64,000 bases of DNA from Favolaschia claudopus (Eukaryota > Basidiomycota > Agaricomycetes > Agaricales > Mycenaceae). The stretch covers positions 62,001 through 126,000 of the forward strand of contig JAWWNJ010000030.1 of assembly GCA_037176885.1 (NCBI GenBank), read 5' to 3'. Shown here piece after piece: positions 1-11,578 of the stretch (within the stretch, counting starts at the first letter, position 1; each line of letters starts with the position of its first letter). The notes under the pieces are model-generated. The model did no database searches and was not told the origin of the DNA. It saw only the letters and a list, made by a program, of their open reading frames with translations. Made by a program: the position numbers and the translations under genes.

Positions 1-1228
1 AACACTTGATTTCTTTCATGGGGTACGCAGGCAAGACGGTCCGACGGCCCTACCTAGAGCGAGCCCGTCCGTGGCGACAGCTTGAGGTAAAAGAAAGTTG
101 CTGGGCTTCGGGCCTGCAAAACTCGAGTATTTGTTCATCAAGCCCTGACAGACACGGCACAGATTGAAAGAGGAGGCTAAACGCTTGCTCCCAGTATTAA
201 TTTCGTGGCGGGGCGACGAGAAACAACAGAGATATTGAGTGCGGTATGTTGCGTGACGGGACATGTCCGGGGGCTTCGGCCGAAAGCAGAGCGATGACAG
301 ATATCTATTTGTCAACGTACCTCAGTCGGATCTAAGGGTGGTTTTCCGCACATTGTACTGGGTAGCCAGAAGGGGAAAACGACGAAAAAGAATGCGAAAA
401 AGGAAAGAAAGAGAAAATTTCGAAGAATTTCAAGAAACTCAAGACGAATCTTCTGCTTTTCTGCGCCAGTCTCAGTAGACCTTGACTTTCAAACTTGGCC
501 CACGGTTCGTGTTGCTCGTCGACTCAGCTTCATTCAATTCACAGACAGCAATTTGATAATGATTCAAAGCAAGATGAGATTTAACATTCAAATGCCGTAC
601 AGAGTAGAGTTCAGAAATGGAGTCCGCGCTGCGAGAAACAGTCACAGCCCAGATGTGGTCTAAATGGGGGAGTACCAAGCTACTATGTATATAGTGCCGT
701 TTGCAAGTCAGTGGTAAATGGAAGGGAAAAATGTGATCAGGACTCGCCTGTTTTAGTCCCTTCGTGGCAGTAGATTTGGAATATGGCATGTACTAATATT
801 TTCTTCCTTCCCATGCAATCGAAACATGCCGACTCGAGCTTTTTGAAGAAGCAGCGACGCCGTGAATCGAAAAATCTGCCCGGATCAAAACATGCGGAGT
901 TCAAAAGAAGCTCAAAAGAAGCAGTTTACAGGATGAAGTACTTAGCCGAGATGGAGGCGGAAGGCAAGAGAGTGCACATAATGTGACGTGACAGTCACAT
1001 CAATGCACATAACTTTTGGCGGGCAACTTCAGGTCTTGCTACACTGACACCAGATACAAAGGTTCCGTGTTTTTTCTCAAACAGATATAGTTTATTGTAT
1101 CTAAACTGACTTCACAAATATTTCTACGCTTTAAAGTGGTGCAGAAACGTGAAATCTTCTGCCTCGGATTATGTGCGCCGAGTGGCTGTGCGTTATGTGC
1201 ATTATGTGCACCCAGCTGATCGGACGGT
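1..1228. other. No recognisable gene; short orphan ORFs only
   Basis: I see only short open frames with no familiar motif. The best is a lysine-rich 67-codon plus-strand ORF at 783-986. The right edge contains CACCCAGCTGATCGG just before the 1.2-kb MITE; the closely similar CACCCAGCTGATCGG-like string recurs at 22507-22521 and CCAGCTGATCGGTCGG at 37681-37696, so this may be the edge of a dispersed repeat. Confidence 0.4.
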
Positions 1229-1230
1229 TA

Positions 1231-1633
1231 CAGCTGTTCCCGAAATCCTTGAGACTTTTCAAAAAAAACTGCGCAAAGCTCAACTTTTGATGAGAGTGAT
1301 AAGGACTACCGGTTTTGGAGATACCCCCGGTCGGCTACCACGGCAAGTCGTCCAAATGAAGGAAACAGCAACTAGCAGCGATATCACACCGCAAACCAAT
1401 CAAGAATTTTCTCTATGTCTCATATATCCATGTTTCTTGTCGCGGCGACCGCGTCTGAGCTGCATATTCAAACAAGGACTGTTTGTTGGCATTGGGGTTG
1501 TCGGTTACTGCCGTTGCCTGCCACGCCACGGCATCACGGCCTTAATTCCAAAACCGGTAGTCCTTATCACTCCATCAAAAGTTGAGCTCACACAATTTTT
1601 TTTGAAAAGTCTCAAGGATTTCGGGAACAGCTG
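1231..1633. mobile_element. TA-flanked MITE with ~90-bp terminal inverted repeats (Tc1/mariner-like)
   Basis: The left end starts TA|CAGCTGTTCCCGAAATCC and the right end is its reverse complement followed by TA. The inverted arms run from 1231 to about 1318 and from about 1547 to 1633, with few mismatches and small indels. A TA dinucleotide on each side and a CAG start are the hallmarks of Tc1/mariner-type insertion. The 403-bp interior has no transposase, so this is a non-autonomous element. It belongs with the other CAG-ended, TA-flanked elements in the window. Confidence 0.8.
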
Positions 1634-1635
1634 TA

Positions 1636-3349
1636 ACCCTAAGGGTTGCTTTTTTATATTCATGGGGCACGTTACGTTTGGCTCTGACAGGTCACGTGCT
1701 GATGACTTGCGTGCCCCGGGGCACGCAATCATCAGCTCTACGATCGGCCCTCCGGCCACCCCTCCCCTGTAGTTGCTCTGTGACATGGAGATGATCTAGT
1801 ATTTATTCTAAGCAATCAAAACATAAACTTGGACCCACAAAATACATTGAAACACTGAATTTTCGATGGGACACGGGCCGTTGCGGCCTTTCGGCGGTGC
1901 GAGAAGGTAAAGAAGCAATCACTGCCACTGATTGACACTTCACGTCAAGTTCTTCATGGTTTTCCAGCGCGTCTGCATCGTGTCCGACGCGTTTTGACGC
2001 GTTAAAAGCGTGTCAACGTGTCCATGAGGCTGTGATTGTTACGTGTATGAGATCTGAGTCAGGAGAAATTTTCTCCTTGCTTCTTTGGTCGCTGATTTCT
2101 TTCAAAATGGTCCTTGTACCTCCCGACGGACTCAATGCTTCCTCGTTGATTGCTGCCAAGGGTGCGGAACTGAAGTTCTGGATCATCAAAACCAACGAGT
2201 CTGCGGAGAAGAAGCTCCTTAATGTTAGGGCTTATGAATTATGTCTGTGGAGAGCCGGCGGAATTCAAGTTTTCAAGTTGCAAAAGAGAGAGAGAAAAGG
2301 AGAGAAAAGAGAGAGACTCACCATGTATCCGAGACTCTGTTCCCCAAAAATCAGCTCTCTAGAGCTTCTGTAGCTCCCACAAAAGCGCCGGAAAATCTTG
2401 ATTACTATGTCTCGATAAGGCAAATCAAATGTATTCAAGATATGGTAACAGGTATGTCCTTTCGGAGCAACTGCCTCCCTGGGACATACTCCAGCCAATC
2501 AAATTCAAGATCTCTCCGGAAGTTTCCTCGGCCGTTCTCACAGTGAGTCCGAAAAAGCCGATGAACCATTCTCGACGCTGAATTCACAATGAATTGCCTT
2601 CAGATGCTCTCACAACCACACTCGGAGGCCTTGTTCGTGCTATAGACAGTACACAAATTAATTAAGCAAAACTTTCTTGAGTACTTAGGCTGAACACTCA
2701 AAACAACAGGCAAATTTAAAAGTTCAGACTTCAGTTAAACTCTGGTTGAACCCCAGAAGTAGCAAGTATCTCTCCACGCAAGCGCGGTGTTCAAGCAAGT
2801 GCATTATTAGGCCTAAATGAGACTGCCCATGTAGCTAAATCGAGGTGGATAGCCAAGAAATACACAAGAATTTGATCTGTTTTTAGTTTTCTCCAACAGC
2901 ACATGTTCTGTGAATCTCTCGCGCACGAGCCCCTTGCGCGTCTGTCTCAGACTCTCATATGCTTCCAGTGTGCTGCACATGCTGTCCCTAATGAGACTGA
3001 GTAGAATCTTCACATGTTGCTATGTATATCTTTTGACAACCACACTCTATGGACCTGAACTCGAAGCTCGACTTGATCTGGACAGAATTTGATTCACAAT
3101 TCAACACGTTCGGCTTTTGCCAGTCCGATTCATGCCTTACGAGCTCGCCGTTCAACCTAAATTTACGTTCATAGATAAATCCAAAGTTTTTTGAACTGCA
3201 TATGAGCTCTATTGATCCCAAAATCTGCACAACTGTTTGGCCTCATGCATAAGTGCGGCAAACGTGATCAGAGCATCTAAAGATCCGGTCAGGGAACACC
3301 GTCTGGAGGTAGGGAAAAACACGCACCAATATTCGGACTCGCGCCGTCT
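1636..3349. other. Unassigned intergenic DNA
   Basis: No convincing coding region was found. A purine-rich GAGAGA/AAAGGAGAGAAAAG tract lies at about 2284-2316. At 1963-2012 there is a cluster of GCGTC/GACGCG words resembling the TGACGCG subterminal repeats of the element at 25963-27139, so a decayed transposon end may be present. The remaining ORFs of 60-113 codons have no recognisable motif. Confidence 0.4.
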
Positions 3350-4717
3350 TCAATCGATGTCGATTCTCCACTGGATATCCAAACGGAGTTCTAAACCAGC
3401 AGTACTGCTTTCCAGAGAGTTAAGCACAACAAGGTCTTGCTCCCCGGCATTCGGAGCACGAAGCAACGACGGTGCGCTGTTGTTGTACGGCCGAAAGCAT
3501 GTAGTTGAGGTGGGCCGGATTGCCGGGCGGGGGAAGGCAACCAGGTGAAAACCAGCAAGGCTTCTTGGGGGTCGTATACCTACTCCCCCTCTGGGAGAGG
3601 AACCGGAAACTCCCCCGGCAGGGGCGCTAAGATTCTTGTACCGCGCAGCGTCGCGTGGCTGATAACGGGCAGCACGAGCAACATATGCGTTGTCTAGCCG
3701 CGACTCTAGCGGCTCTACCTTGACAGTAGCGCCAGCGGACTCGAGGAGCTTGTCAGCCTCCTCCTGGACGTCCCAGTCTGGCCCAGCAGACGACAAAATA
3801 GTCTTGCACTGGTCAAGCTCTGGTTCACCAGAAGCAGAACCTAGGAGATCGAGTTTCGCGGTCGCATACAGTTGCGGCAAAATCAATTTACTTACCAAAT
3901 AAGGAAATTCTCGTCAATTCGCTCCTTTCGCTCGTTTTTTTCGAGCGGTAAGTTGATAAGAATACTAAGAACTGCTGGCCTGTATCCCTGATGTAGGGAA
4001 ACTGGCGTCTTTGTATTGGTTTCGCCGGGATAACCAGCAACTTTGTCTCATAAAGTGCAGCCAAAAGCAGTGAGAAACATGACGAATCCGGTTGTTTTTT
4101 GTGCGTAGACCGGCTCAACTCCAGGAGTACAGGCCCTTTGTGCCATTTCAACTTGTGGCGGTTTTGCTCTGCGGTAGAGCGAATTTGATGAAAATTTCCT
4201 TATTTGGTAAGTAAATTGATTTTGCCGCAACTGTAGGAAGAATGAAGGTTCGTCAAAATGACGTCCTTGAGGTAGGTGTCGGAGACTTTCTCGTCCTTGG
4301 GGAGAAGGTCGTTGAGCCGGTCGCGCAGGGAAGTGATGCGGTCGAGAAAAATAGAAATGGGTTGGGAAGGATCGTGGAGGAGCGAGTGGTGAAAGTCGAT
4401 TTGTCGAAGCGTTTACACAGCGCAGCAAAAATATCAGCACCTCCGTCCTCATTCGCGTAGATAGAACGCGTATTTGAGTCCGTGAGGGCGCGTATAACAG
4501 CCGCAGCGATGGTGTTTCGCTTATCCCAGTCGACGGCCTTCTCTGCGTCAGTCGGGCGCTTTGTGGTGCCATTGACAATGCCTTTGGTGACGCCGTCGGC
4601 AGCGAAGACGGTGTTGATGATTTCGTCCTTCCAGTAGCTCCAGCCTTCAGCTTTGTTGACAGAGAGCTTGGGGAGATCCTTCGCAAGGGTGAGGAAGCCA
4701 GTCGTCGCCGACGTCAT
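3350..4717 (-). pseudogene. Ty1/copia-type gag remnant, frameshifted and interrupted by a MITE
   Basis: Read on the minus strand from 4717, the protein begins with a copia gag (UBN2-like) N-terminus including LPKLSVNKAEGWSYWKDEI, then IFAALCKRFDKSTF. At about 4393 the homologous frame shifts by one base and continues as a segment containing RITSLRDRLNDLLPKDE and VSDTYLKDVILTNLHSS. A 365-bp MITE then splits the gene (3869-4233). Homology resumes at 3866 with TAKLDLLGSASGEPELDQ and a Cys-rich tail. Gag is the structural protein of an LTR retrotransposon particle. No protease, integrase or RT is attached, so this is a dead fragment. Frame loss plus insertion make coding function very unlikely. 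Confidence 0.75.
3869..4233. mobile_element. TA-flanked MITE inside the copia gag
   Basis: Left end TA|CAGTTGCGGCAAAATC at 3867 onward and right end GATTTTGCCGCAACTG|TA at 4218-4235 are near-perfect inverted repeats of about 55 bp, also sharing TTACTTACCAAATAAGG inwards. The TA flanks fit Tc1/mariner target choice. The 365-bp element has no transposase. It sits between two halves of one gag reading frame, so it inserted after that gag. Confidence 0.88.
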
Positions 4718-5367
4718 GATGGTAGAAAGCGGGATTTTTGGGGAAAGAGAAAAGATTGGGGATTGGGGGGATAGACTCTGAGATGTGATGGGACTCTTAG
4801 ATAGGATAAACTCTTGGATGGGGTCAGAGGAACGCGGGGCCGCCCATAACCTGTCGGTACACGAAGGAAGCCGGGCTCTGAGATGGACGCAAAAAGGTGG
4901 CGAAAAGCCCTGATCCGTTACGCGTATCTACCGGAAGTAGACTACGATGTACATGTTTGACTACAGGCTCTGAAGCCGAGCAGACCGTAACTGCTGCACA
5001 TACCCACAATTAGTGCGTTCGATGACAAGATTTCGGGCGTTCTTAGGCGCAAGATTCATCCCAACTGGCGCAGGAACTTCTGGTGGGGTCGTCATATAGG
5101 CGGCGAAGTCAAAAGTGGCTGGAAGAGGAAGTGGAAGGCCGCAAAGAGATGTGGTGGTCATACTGAACACAGAGAAGATATGAAAAGCTGAGATGAGGGC
5201 GAGAAAGACGCGTAGAAGAGCCTTGAGAGCAGACGCGTCGATGAGCGGAGGTGATCAGGAGATCAGTGGCTATGTCGGCAGGCACGGCACTATCCGCGGT
5301 GCTCTTGTCTAGCTTGCCGTACACTCAGCCAGGCTCGCAAGCTCGCCTTTGACTGAGCTCCCAACGT
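4718..5367. other. Flank of the copia gag, unassigned
   Basis: This lies upstream of the minus-strand gag start, where a 5' leader or LTR of the retrotransposon would be expected, but I could not find matching LTR ends. Minus-strand ORFs of 61-71 codons here resemble nothing I know. GGGGATTGGGGGGATAG at about 4757 is a G-rich tract only. Confidence 0.35.
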
Positions 5368-6791
5368 GAAAAATCGGTCGAGGGCTTTATTTCGCCGGAA
5401 ATAGCCTCAGATTGCCGAGGGTTTTACTCGCCGAGGGCATCGGCTTTAATCGGTCTGGCGACCGATTTGCCATCACCCTTGGAATGGCGGGGTTGCCCTG
5501 ACGGATTGCAAGGGGATACCGATCTGCGAAATCCGTACCGGGGGTCGAAGTTTTTTTTTCAGCGACTTCGGCAGACCCCTCCCTCCCTTCTGTTGCCGTA
5601 ATATCGCCATATAGGGTAATTTCACGTGATCCTTCCGAGCTTTGAAGCATCGCCGACGCCATAATTTGGCCGCTTTGATGGCAAATTGGTACTATATAGA
5701 TGCTTCAAGTGTTTTTGAACAGTTTGGAGGCTTGTGGCACTGAAAATAAAACTCAGCAATCCGCCCGTGACTGACCCTCCGTGGGAAATTGCCATATCGG
5801 TGATGGCTGTGCGATACCGAATTCCCAAATCAAGTAATAATCTTTTGCTTTCTAGCTCAATGTTCCCAATGCCCCTAACCTTGGGAAAGGTGTATTCCTG
5901 CTCCGATTGTATCCTAGTTTCAGATTTTGAGTACATTCAAAATTTCTAGATTCCAAAGCCCCTTGACGGATTGCCACAGGCTGCCAACCACTGACCTGGT
6001 CCGTGACCAGTCCGAAGTCCGACCAGCACGTGGAGTTGATGAATGTTGCCACGTTGGGGGCAACCCCGCCATTCCAAGGGTGATGGCAAATCGGTCGCCA
6101 GACCGATTAAAGCCGATGCCCTCGGCGAGTAAAACCCTCGGCAATCTGAGGCTATTTCCGGCGAAATAAAGCCCTCGAAATTAGGCCTGGGTTAGAAATG
6201 ATTTGGGGTCCGTAAACTTTGTAAATTACCAGGGGGTCGGAGGCCCCATAAATTACAGTGTACTTAACCGTAATTTACAGCGCCGCAGGCCCGAAATTTT
6301 TTACATTCTTTACTGTAGAAAACACCATGTAAAGTTTGGAAAAAATGTATTTTTTGGTAAGATTTGCCAGATTTTGGGGGGTGGGCTCCGCTGGCCGCCC
6401 GCAAGATTGAATGGTTGGTGCGCAGTGCTTCTCAGGAAGGTTTCATAATCCTGGGCATGGTTTTAACCAAGTGCTGAGTTGGAAAGGTGAGCGAGTATTG
6501 AGCGAGTACGTCAAGGGCTGACACATGATCGGACATCAGATGGCGGTGATCAACTCACATAGGGCCGAAAATGCTCGTTCGCATTTCTTAGGAAAAAATT
6601 GGTTTGAATGCTTTGTAAATGCTCTGAAACATGGCATGGCCCTGTAGGCCAGCTCTTCCAGGCAAAAATTACCATTCTTTACGCTCAAATCTGAAGGTCC
6701 CCTGTAAAGAATGTAATTTACATGTAATTTTTGTACTGTAAACTACACAATCATTTCTAACCCGGCACTACTCGAAATGACCGATTTTTCC
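5368..6791. mobile_element. Foldback DNA element with ~115-bp inverted arms, split by a hAT MITE
   Basis: The left arm (5368-about 5497) starts GAAAAATCGGTC and continues GAGGGCTTTATTTCGCC. The right arm (about 6056-6178) is its inverse. The true right end, GACCGATTTTTC at 6780-6791, lies beyond a 589-bp hAT MITE that landed in the arm. A third, solitary arm lies at 25023-25160. The interior contains a dispersed repeat (about 5500-5640) found inverted at 50894-51028. No transposase ORF is present. Repeated short proteins predicted here (for instance containing IPRVMANRSPDRL) are translations of the arms, not genes. The superfamily is unresolved because no clear target duplication was found. 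Confidence 0.75.
6182..6770. mobile_element. hAT-type MITE with perfect 8-bp target duplication
   Basis: The ends TAGGCCTGGGTTAGAAATG and CATTTCTAACCCGGCACTA are inverted repeats, and the flanks are exact 8-bp direct copies of CTCGAAAT at 6174-6181 and 6771-6778. Eight-bp duplications and TAG-initial ends indicate the hAT superfamily. The 589-bp interior is rich in GTAAATTTAC-type palindromic words and has no transposase. Removing the MITE and one CTCGAAAT restores the right arm of the enclosing foldback element, which proves the order of insertion. A related end is at about 49728-49791. Confidence 0.93.
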
Positions 6792-7075
6792 ATCCACCCT
6801 CGACGAACATCACGTGCATCGGTGTGACAACTTCCTTTTTCGGTCAAACAAGTCGAACCTCCGCTTCGCTCCGGCCGCGGGTTAAGCCCTGGTTTGCTCA
6901 GATGCAACTCAGATGAGCGGACAGAGGAAACGGTCGGATCTGACAGAATGATTAGTCCTGCTCAATCAATGCGCGCCGCATGCATGCTTTCAAGGAGTAA
7001 CCTTCATGGGCTTCGCACACAGTGGCGTCGGAGCAGATGGGAGCTTTGAACAGAGAGGAATTGCTTGCAAGGAAC

Positions 7076-8257
7076 TAAGGCTCCAACCATTTCCGTTTGT
7101 AAACGTTTATACACGGTTATAACCGTTTTCGTTTCCGTTTTATTTGCCAGGGTGCGGAAACAGTTTACAGTGGCTGCAGAAAACAATGCAACAAGGCATT
7201 TCGAGTCATTGACGTGGTCTCTAGGCTCAAACAAAGTGCAGGACATGAAATCTGAGTGAAATGAAAATTTTTGAGCGAACGACCCAATTACCATATATGG
7301 TAATCGAGCCACAGTGAATTTTTCATGTGTTTTTTTTACACCGCACTTTTCAGCGGTGAACCCTACAGGAAAATAAGCATCATAGGATGAAAGTACTCTT
7401 AAAGACGATCTCAGTCATACCTGACTTTACCTAGTTTGCTGCCGATTTGAGCCCGTAATAGTTGCTGTAAGATGGCCATTTTGGCCTAAAAATGCCAGAT
7501 TTATTCAAAAAATGACCAAAATGACCATCTTTAAGCAGCCATTGCGGGTCCAGAATTGTAGGAATCTAGGTAAAGTAACATATGACTGAGGTCGTATTTG
7601 CGAGTACTTTCGACCTATGAAGACCGTTTTTCGGTGGGGTGTAGCACTGAAAAGTGCCCTGTTAATAAATCCCTTAAAAAATTCATTACACTCGAATTTG
7701 TATATATGGTCATGGTAAGTTGCCTAAAAAAGTCATTTCACCCGTATTCCATGTCCAGAACTTTGTTTGCCTCAAAAGACACACTGAATGCCCCAGAACC
7801 GCTTGGTGCAGTTTTAATGGCGGCCACTGTAGAGTACATGCTGGGGGTAATTAGCGGTGTTCCACCGCAGTAAATGAGGTCAGAAAAAGGTAATCTCACT
7901 GAGTTTATATCACAGCACCCTTAACAATGCCCCCAGAATTTGAATGCCCTCTCTGTGATACCTGACGTTGCGGGTGTCAGCCGTTTACGTTGTGGTAGTG
8001 GTTCCAAACAAGGAAATACCCCGCTTGGTCATAAATGTGCTGGTACGTCCCAGATTCTGCATCAGAGAATCATTCAGAATGTTCAAATAGACACATACGG
8101 CAGAACATACGTTGAAAATGATCGATTCGAGCCATTAGCGATACACCTTGAGGGTATCAAAATTTCTGGGCCCCGAAAACAGTTTATAAACGGTTTTAAA
8201 CCATTTCCGTTTTGTTTGCCGGATTCCACAAACGAAAACTAAATGGTTGGAGCCTTA
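7076..8257. mobile_element. Non-autonomous hAT-type element, 1.18 kb, with 8-bp target duplication
   Basis: The ends TAAGGCTCCAACCATTT and AAATGGTTGGAGCCTTA are perfect inverted repeats, flanked by CAAGGAAC at 7068-7075 and 8258-8265. Subterminal GTTTATA/AACCGTTT words occur inside both ends. A foldback core at about 7375-7640 (TAGGATGAAAGTACT ... GAGTACTTTCGACCTA) matches the core of the unrelated-ended element at 61316-61999. No transposase domain was recognised in the plus ORFs 7598-7873 and 7940-8242, so mobilisation would need a hAT transposase from elsewhere. Confidence 0.93.
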
Positions 8258-8377
8258 CAAGGAACATCCATCTATATCTATATAATCTATATAAGAACCA
8301 AAGACTTCGTGTCTGGGTGGGACAAGACAAGACAAACGAAAGGAACATTCGTATTGGCTGACCGCTAACAAAATGCC

Positions 8378-9302
8378 GTGAACCGCCCCACTGGTGCGTC
8401 ATTTTGTCGAGATGTTGAGTTCGTGCCCGCGTGCTCCACCCGTCTCTCTGCACGATGTCGATTCACTCGATGCTCAACCATGCCCGCCACAACGAGCCGT
8501 CTTCGCCCACTGCTGCCCAAGACGCCCTCTATGACTCAGCCGGAGCCCTTTTTGCTTAGCAGAACAATGGAGCGCGAGGGGAATCTCGGCGAGCTGAGTG
8601 CAGTCAGTGCTAGTCAGTGGTGCACCTGTGGAGATCAGAGCGAATCCTGTTTCAAGGAAGAGTCGGAATCAGGTCAGCAATTCAACAAAATGTCGTACCG
8701 GACCCGTTCAAAAGTAATTTTTCCTTAGTCCGAGTCTGAACGGCGTTCGGCGGGCCAAAAGAGACGAAGGAAGAGAGAAGCAAAGGAAAAAGAGAACGAT
8801 GGTCGTTTGGTACGCGAGACTTGCGATCTGAGGAATTCACACTGATCTGAGGGGCACAGTCAGGCATTGTAAGGCCTGTAAACTTGCCACGATCATTGGC
8901 TCAACGAGCACGTCGGCAACGAGAGCTCGCTGGTGAAATTGAGGATCTATTGGACATCGAGGGATATAAAGGTTGTCATAGGTCTCGAGCGCAAACGCTA
9001 CGGCGGAAAGTTGAACAAGGGGAACAAAGGTTAATGAATGCGGTTCGCGTCCACCCAATTGGAGCTGTATTGTCTAGCTTACTGTTTTGTTCGTCACAGA
9101 TCCGACTCAGTCCTTAGATCAAGCCCTCGACCACGAATACGATGTCAATCAGCCTCGCCGCAATGACCGATATCGGGAAAGTTACCGAAGTAGGATGCTT
9201 TGGTATGAGGATGAGGTTCGGCGAGGCGTTTATGCTGAGGAACAACGACGGGAGATGATGCTTGGATGGCAACAAATTTCCCCAGGCATTTCAACATCGT
9301 AA
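8378..9302 (+). other. Possible small multi-exon gene, product unknown
   Basis: Three plus-strand open stretches have coding-like, charged composition: one ending near 8674 with EESES before a GTCAGC donor; a basic stretch at about 8730-8837 (GQKRRRKREAKEKEN); and 8884-9302, containing QRARRQRELAGEIEDLL then SYRSRMLWYEDEVRRGVY up to a TAA. A plausible intron, GTCAGC...CCTTAG, occurs at about 8674-8728. I could not find one splice arrangement that keeps a single frame throughout, so this may be a decayed gene. The protein would be highly charged and partly helical. No family is recognised. Confidence 0.3.
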
Positions 9303-9642
9303 ACGGCAGAAGATGAGATTTTTGCATTGTATTTACTATATGTAAGAAACCAAGCCATTTGAGATGGAGTGAGCTCGCACACAGGGTGTGATGCGAGTCG
9401 TTTCGGCGGCTTCTTGGGAGAGAGGGAAGAGGGTGACCTGTGTTCTTGAGGCACAGAGGTCGGGAGTTGTGGGACGAGCGCGTTGTGAGCGCTCGCCATC
9501 GTTGTATCCCAGCGACGAGGGACCGTGTTACTCTCGATCGGAGCCCCTGCAACACCGGGGCCGTGGAGTAGTTAGACGCATACTCGGTCCAACCGAGAGC
9601 TGTGGTTCGCAGCATAAGTATCTTAGTCTTCACACATCGTAG

Positions 9643-9980
9643 TAGATTGCAAAGTAAAGATTAGATTATGTAATGATGACAAGCGGAATATAAGGTATCA
9701 AACGTGTAAGTAAGTAATATAATAATATATGCCCGTCACAGTGCCCCCCACACGGTTGGTGCCTGCTATGAAGCAGAAATTGAATATGCTCATCCCAGGA
9801 TAGCATCACAATGGCCCCCCAAATTCTGCATCCCTAGGATGCAGAGATTCCCATCAAGGAGGAAAAAAAAAGTTGGCCAGCTTTATTGGAGAATGCGGCA
9901 GTGATGCTCTGCATTATTGGCTGCCGCAATGGCATCTGGGAGATAGTCCAGATGCCTATCTTCAGCTGGCAGCCAGGGCG
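9643..9980. other. AT-rich stretch then C-rich repeat border
   Basis: No gene is visible. The sequence changes from AT-rich with TAATATAATAATATA to GTCACAGTGCCCCCCA near 9738, a junction that could be an LTR border followed by internal retroelement DNA. I could not find a matching second LTR. Confidence 0.3.
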
Positions 9981-10410
9981 GACTAGCAGAGCTACAGAAG
10001 GATGATGTTCCTTCGTAAACTCTGCACTGCACCTGCAGTGTGTGTTCCACAGAGATCCTCAGGCCAGCCTCTATTGCTCTCGTCTGGCAAGAGATCTGAG
10101 CTAGGGTGCATCCCGCACGCTAGGCTCTGCTAACGCTCTGCCAGCTATGAGTCACAGACTCAGGGGATGCACGCTGGGAGGGGACTAGCAGAGCTATAGC
10201 CTCCAAGCATAGACTCTGTTAGACTCTGTACTGCATCCGCAGTATCACCCTAAGAGCGCTCCAGGGCTTCCCTCCAGGCAGCAGCCTGTAGCTAGTTAGG
10301 CCAGCCTGTATTACTCCTGTCTGGCCTGCGGGGTATGTTGAGTGCATCCCTGGCGCTATAGAGCTAACGCTCCAGCAGCCTCTGAGTCTACGCTATGCAT
10401 AGACTCTAGG
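9981..10410. repeat. Two diverged ~202-bp tandem repeat units
   Basis: GACTAGCAGAGCTA starts a unit at 9981 and again at 10183. Both units continue with AACTCTGCACTGCA or TAGACTCTGTACTGCA, a CCAGCCT(C/G)TATT block, GAGTGCATCCC or GGGTGCATCCC, and GCTAACGCTC near the end. The order of shared blocks is kept but identity is low, so the duplication is old. There is no coding potential. Confidence 0.65.
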
Positions 10411-11098
10411 ATATGCACTCCGTATACACCCCCTACAGCCCCCCACTTTTTCTTCGTGTAGTCCATGCGAAGATGGCTGAGCAGGATCTGCACGACGAAA
10501 AATTATCACTCCCAGTTTGCAGGTTTTGGGAGAGAAAAATTTTCCAGGAGGAAATGTGGGTGTCGTTGAGAAGTGGGAGAAAGTGCTGGCCGGAATTCGT
10601 GTCCAGGATAGTCTAGAACTTCCCGCGGGGGTGCCCCTGGAGGGTCGACTTATTATATAATCTTGAGTTTGACAGATTGTTCCCACGGCGCTCCCTGGCT
10701 CATTCCGCTGAGTGGTTCCACATTTTTCTATAGTTCCAGCGGCAAAGTGCGTTGTGAGATACTTCTCTACACTCCCCGGAGGTCAGATGCTTTAGAAACT
10801 CGGTAAGTGCTCAAAATCTGAGACGCAGTTGGGTTGGCCGCCTTTGGCCGGCGGCCAACGCATCGAACGAGAACTTGCTCGTTTTTACAGCTCTCAACTC
10901 CGTTTAAGTTGGCAAAGCATTCTGTTGAAGGTTTCTGAAAGGGCCGTCAACAAACTGCGCGCAAATACGCTTCGAAACATGTGTAAGTAAACCCGAGAAA
11001 TTTGAGATTACATAATAAGCGGACCCTCCTGTCAATGCACCGTGGGAAGCGACAGACTAATATATAACAACCGCAGGAACGAGGACTTTTTGTTTATA
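10411..11098. other. Unassigned, no convincing gene
   Basis: A minus-strand ORF of 97 codons (10393-10686) overlaps the tandem repeat and shows no motif. A short GC-rich palindrome (GGCCGCC...GGCGGCC) is at about 10837-10856. Nothing else is supported. Confidence 0.35.
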
Positions 11099-11271
11099 TT
11101 AGAGCACTTTGGCAAACGGTGAAAAATGATTTTTTTCTTCAGTTCCCGCTAACCAAATTTTGGTTGTGGAGCTGCAAAACAGTGCGCAGCCCACTGTAGT
11201 TTTTCACCAAACTCGCTTAGTTTTTCGAACTGAGATTTGATTTTCACCGTTTGCCAAAATGCTCTATTGTC
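11099..11271. mobile_element. Short MITE, hAT-like
   Basis: The arms TAGAGCACTTTGGCAAACGG (11100 onward) and its inverse ending at 11266 surround a 120-bp core. TGTTTATA occurs at 11091-11098 and 11272-11279, an exact 8-bp direct repeat, although the right copy is separated from the inverted repeat by TTGTC. This fits a hAT MITE with a slightly altered right end. Similar TAGAGC ends appear on the element at 11861-12202. Confidence 0.7.
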
Positions 11272-11578
11272 TGTTTATAAGAGACTATGTCCAGGAGCAG
11301 ATGAAGTTGAATGGATAGTGATGTTTCAAGCTGGATGACGATGAGGGAGGATGAGAACATAGTATAGCGGCATGATGAGATGGTACGGGTGGAAGAGTTT
11401 GCGAGCAAGGCGGAGGTGAAGGCAAAGCAGAATAGGATTTGAGTGTGGCGGTGGAGGTGAATGAAATGTGTTGGGTAGCATAGCTCATAATTGACCGTCG
11501 AGATTGCGGCCAGTAGATAAGTAGGTAGATAGAATCAAAGGAGATGGCATAATCGGAAGCGGACAAAGGTCGCAGCGG

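Noticed and set aside
5387..6169. Predicted proteins sharing IPRVMANRSPDRLKPM on opposite strands, also near 25.1 kb
   Set aside because: They are translations of the inverted arms of one transposon family, not conserved genes.
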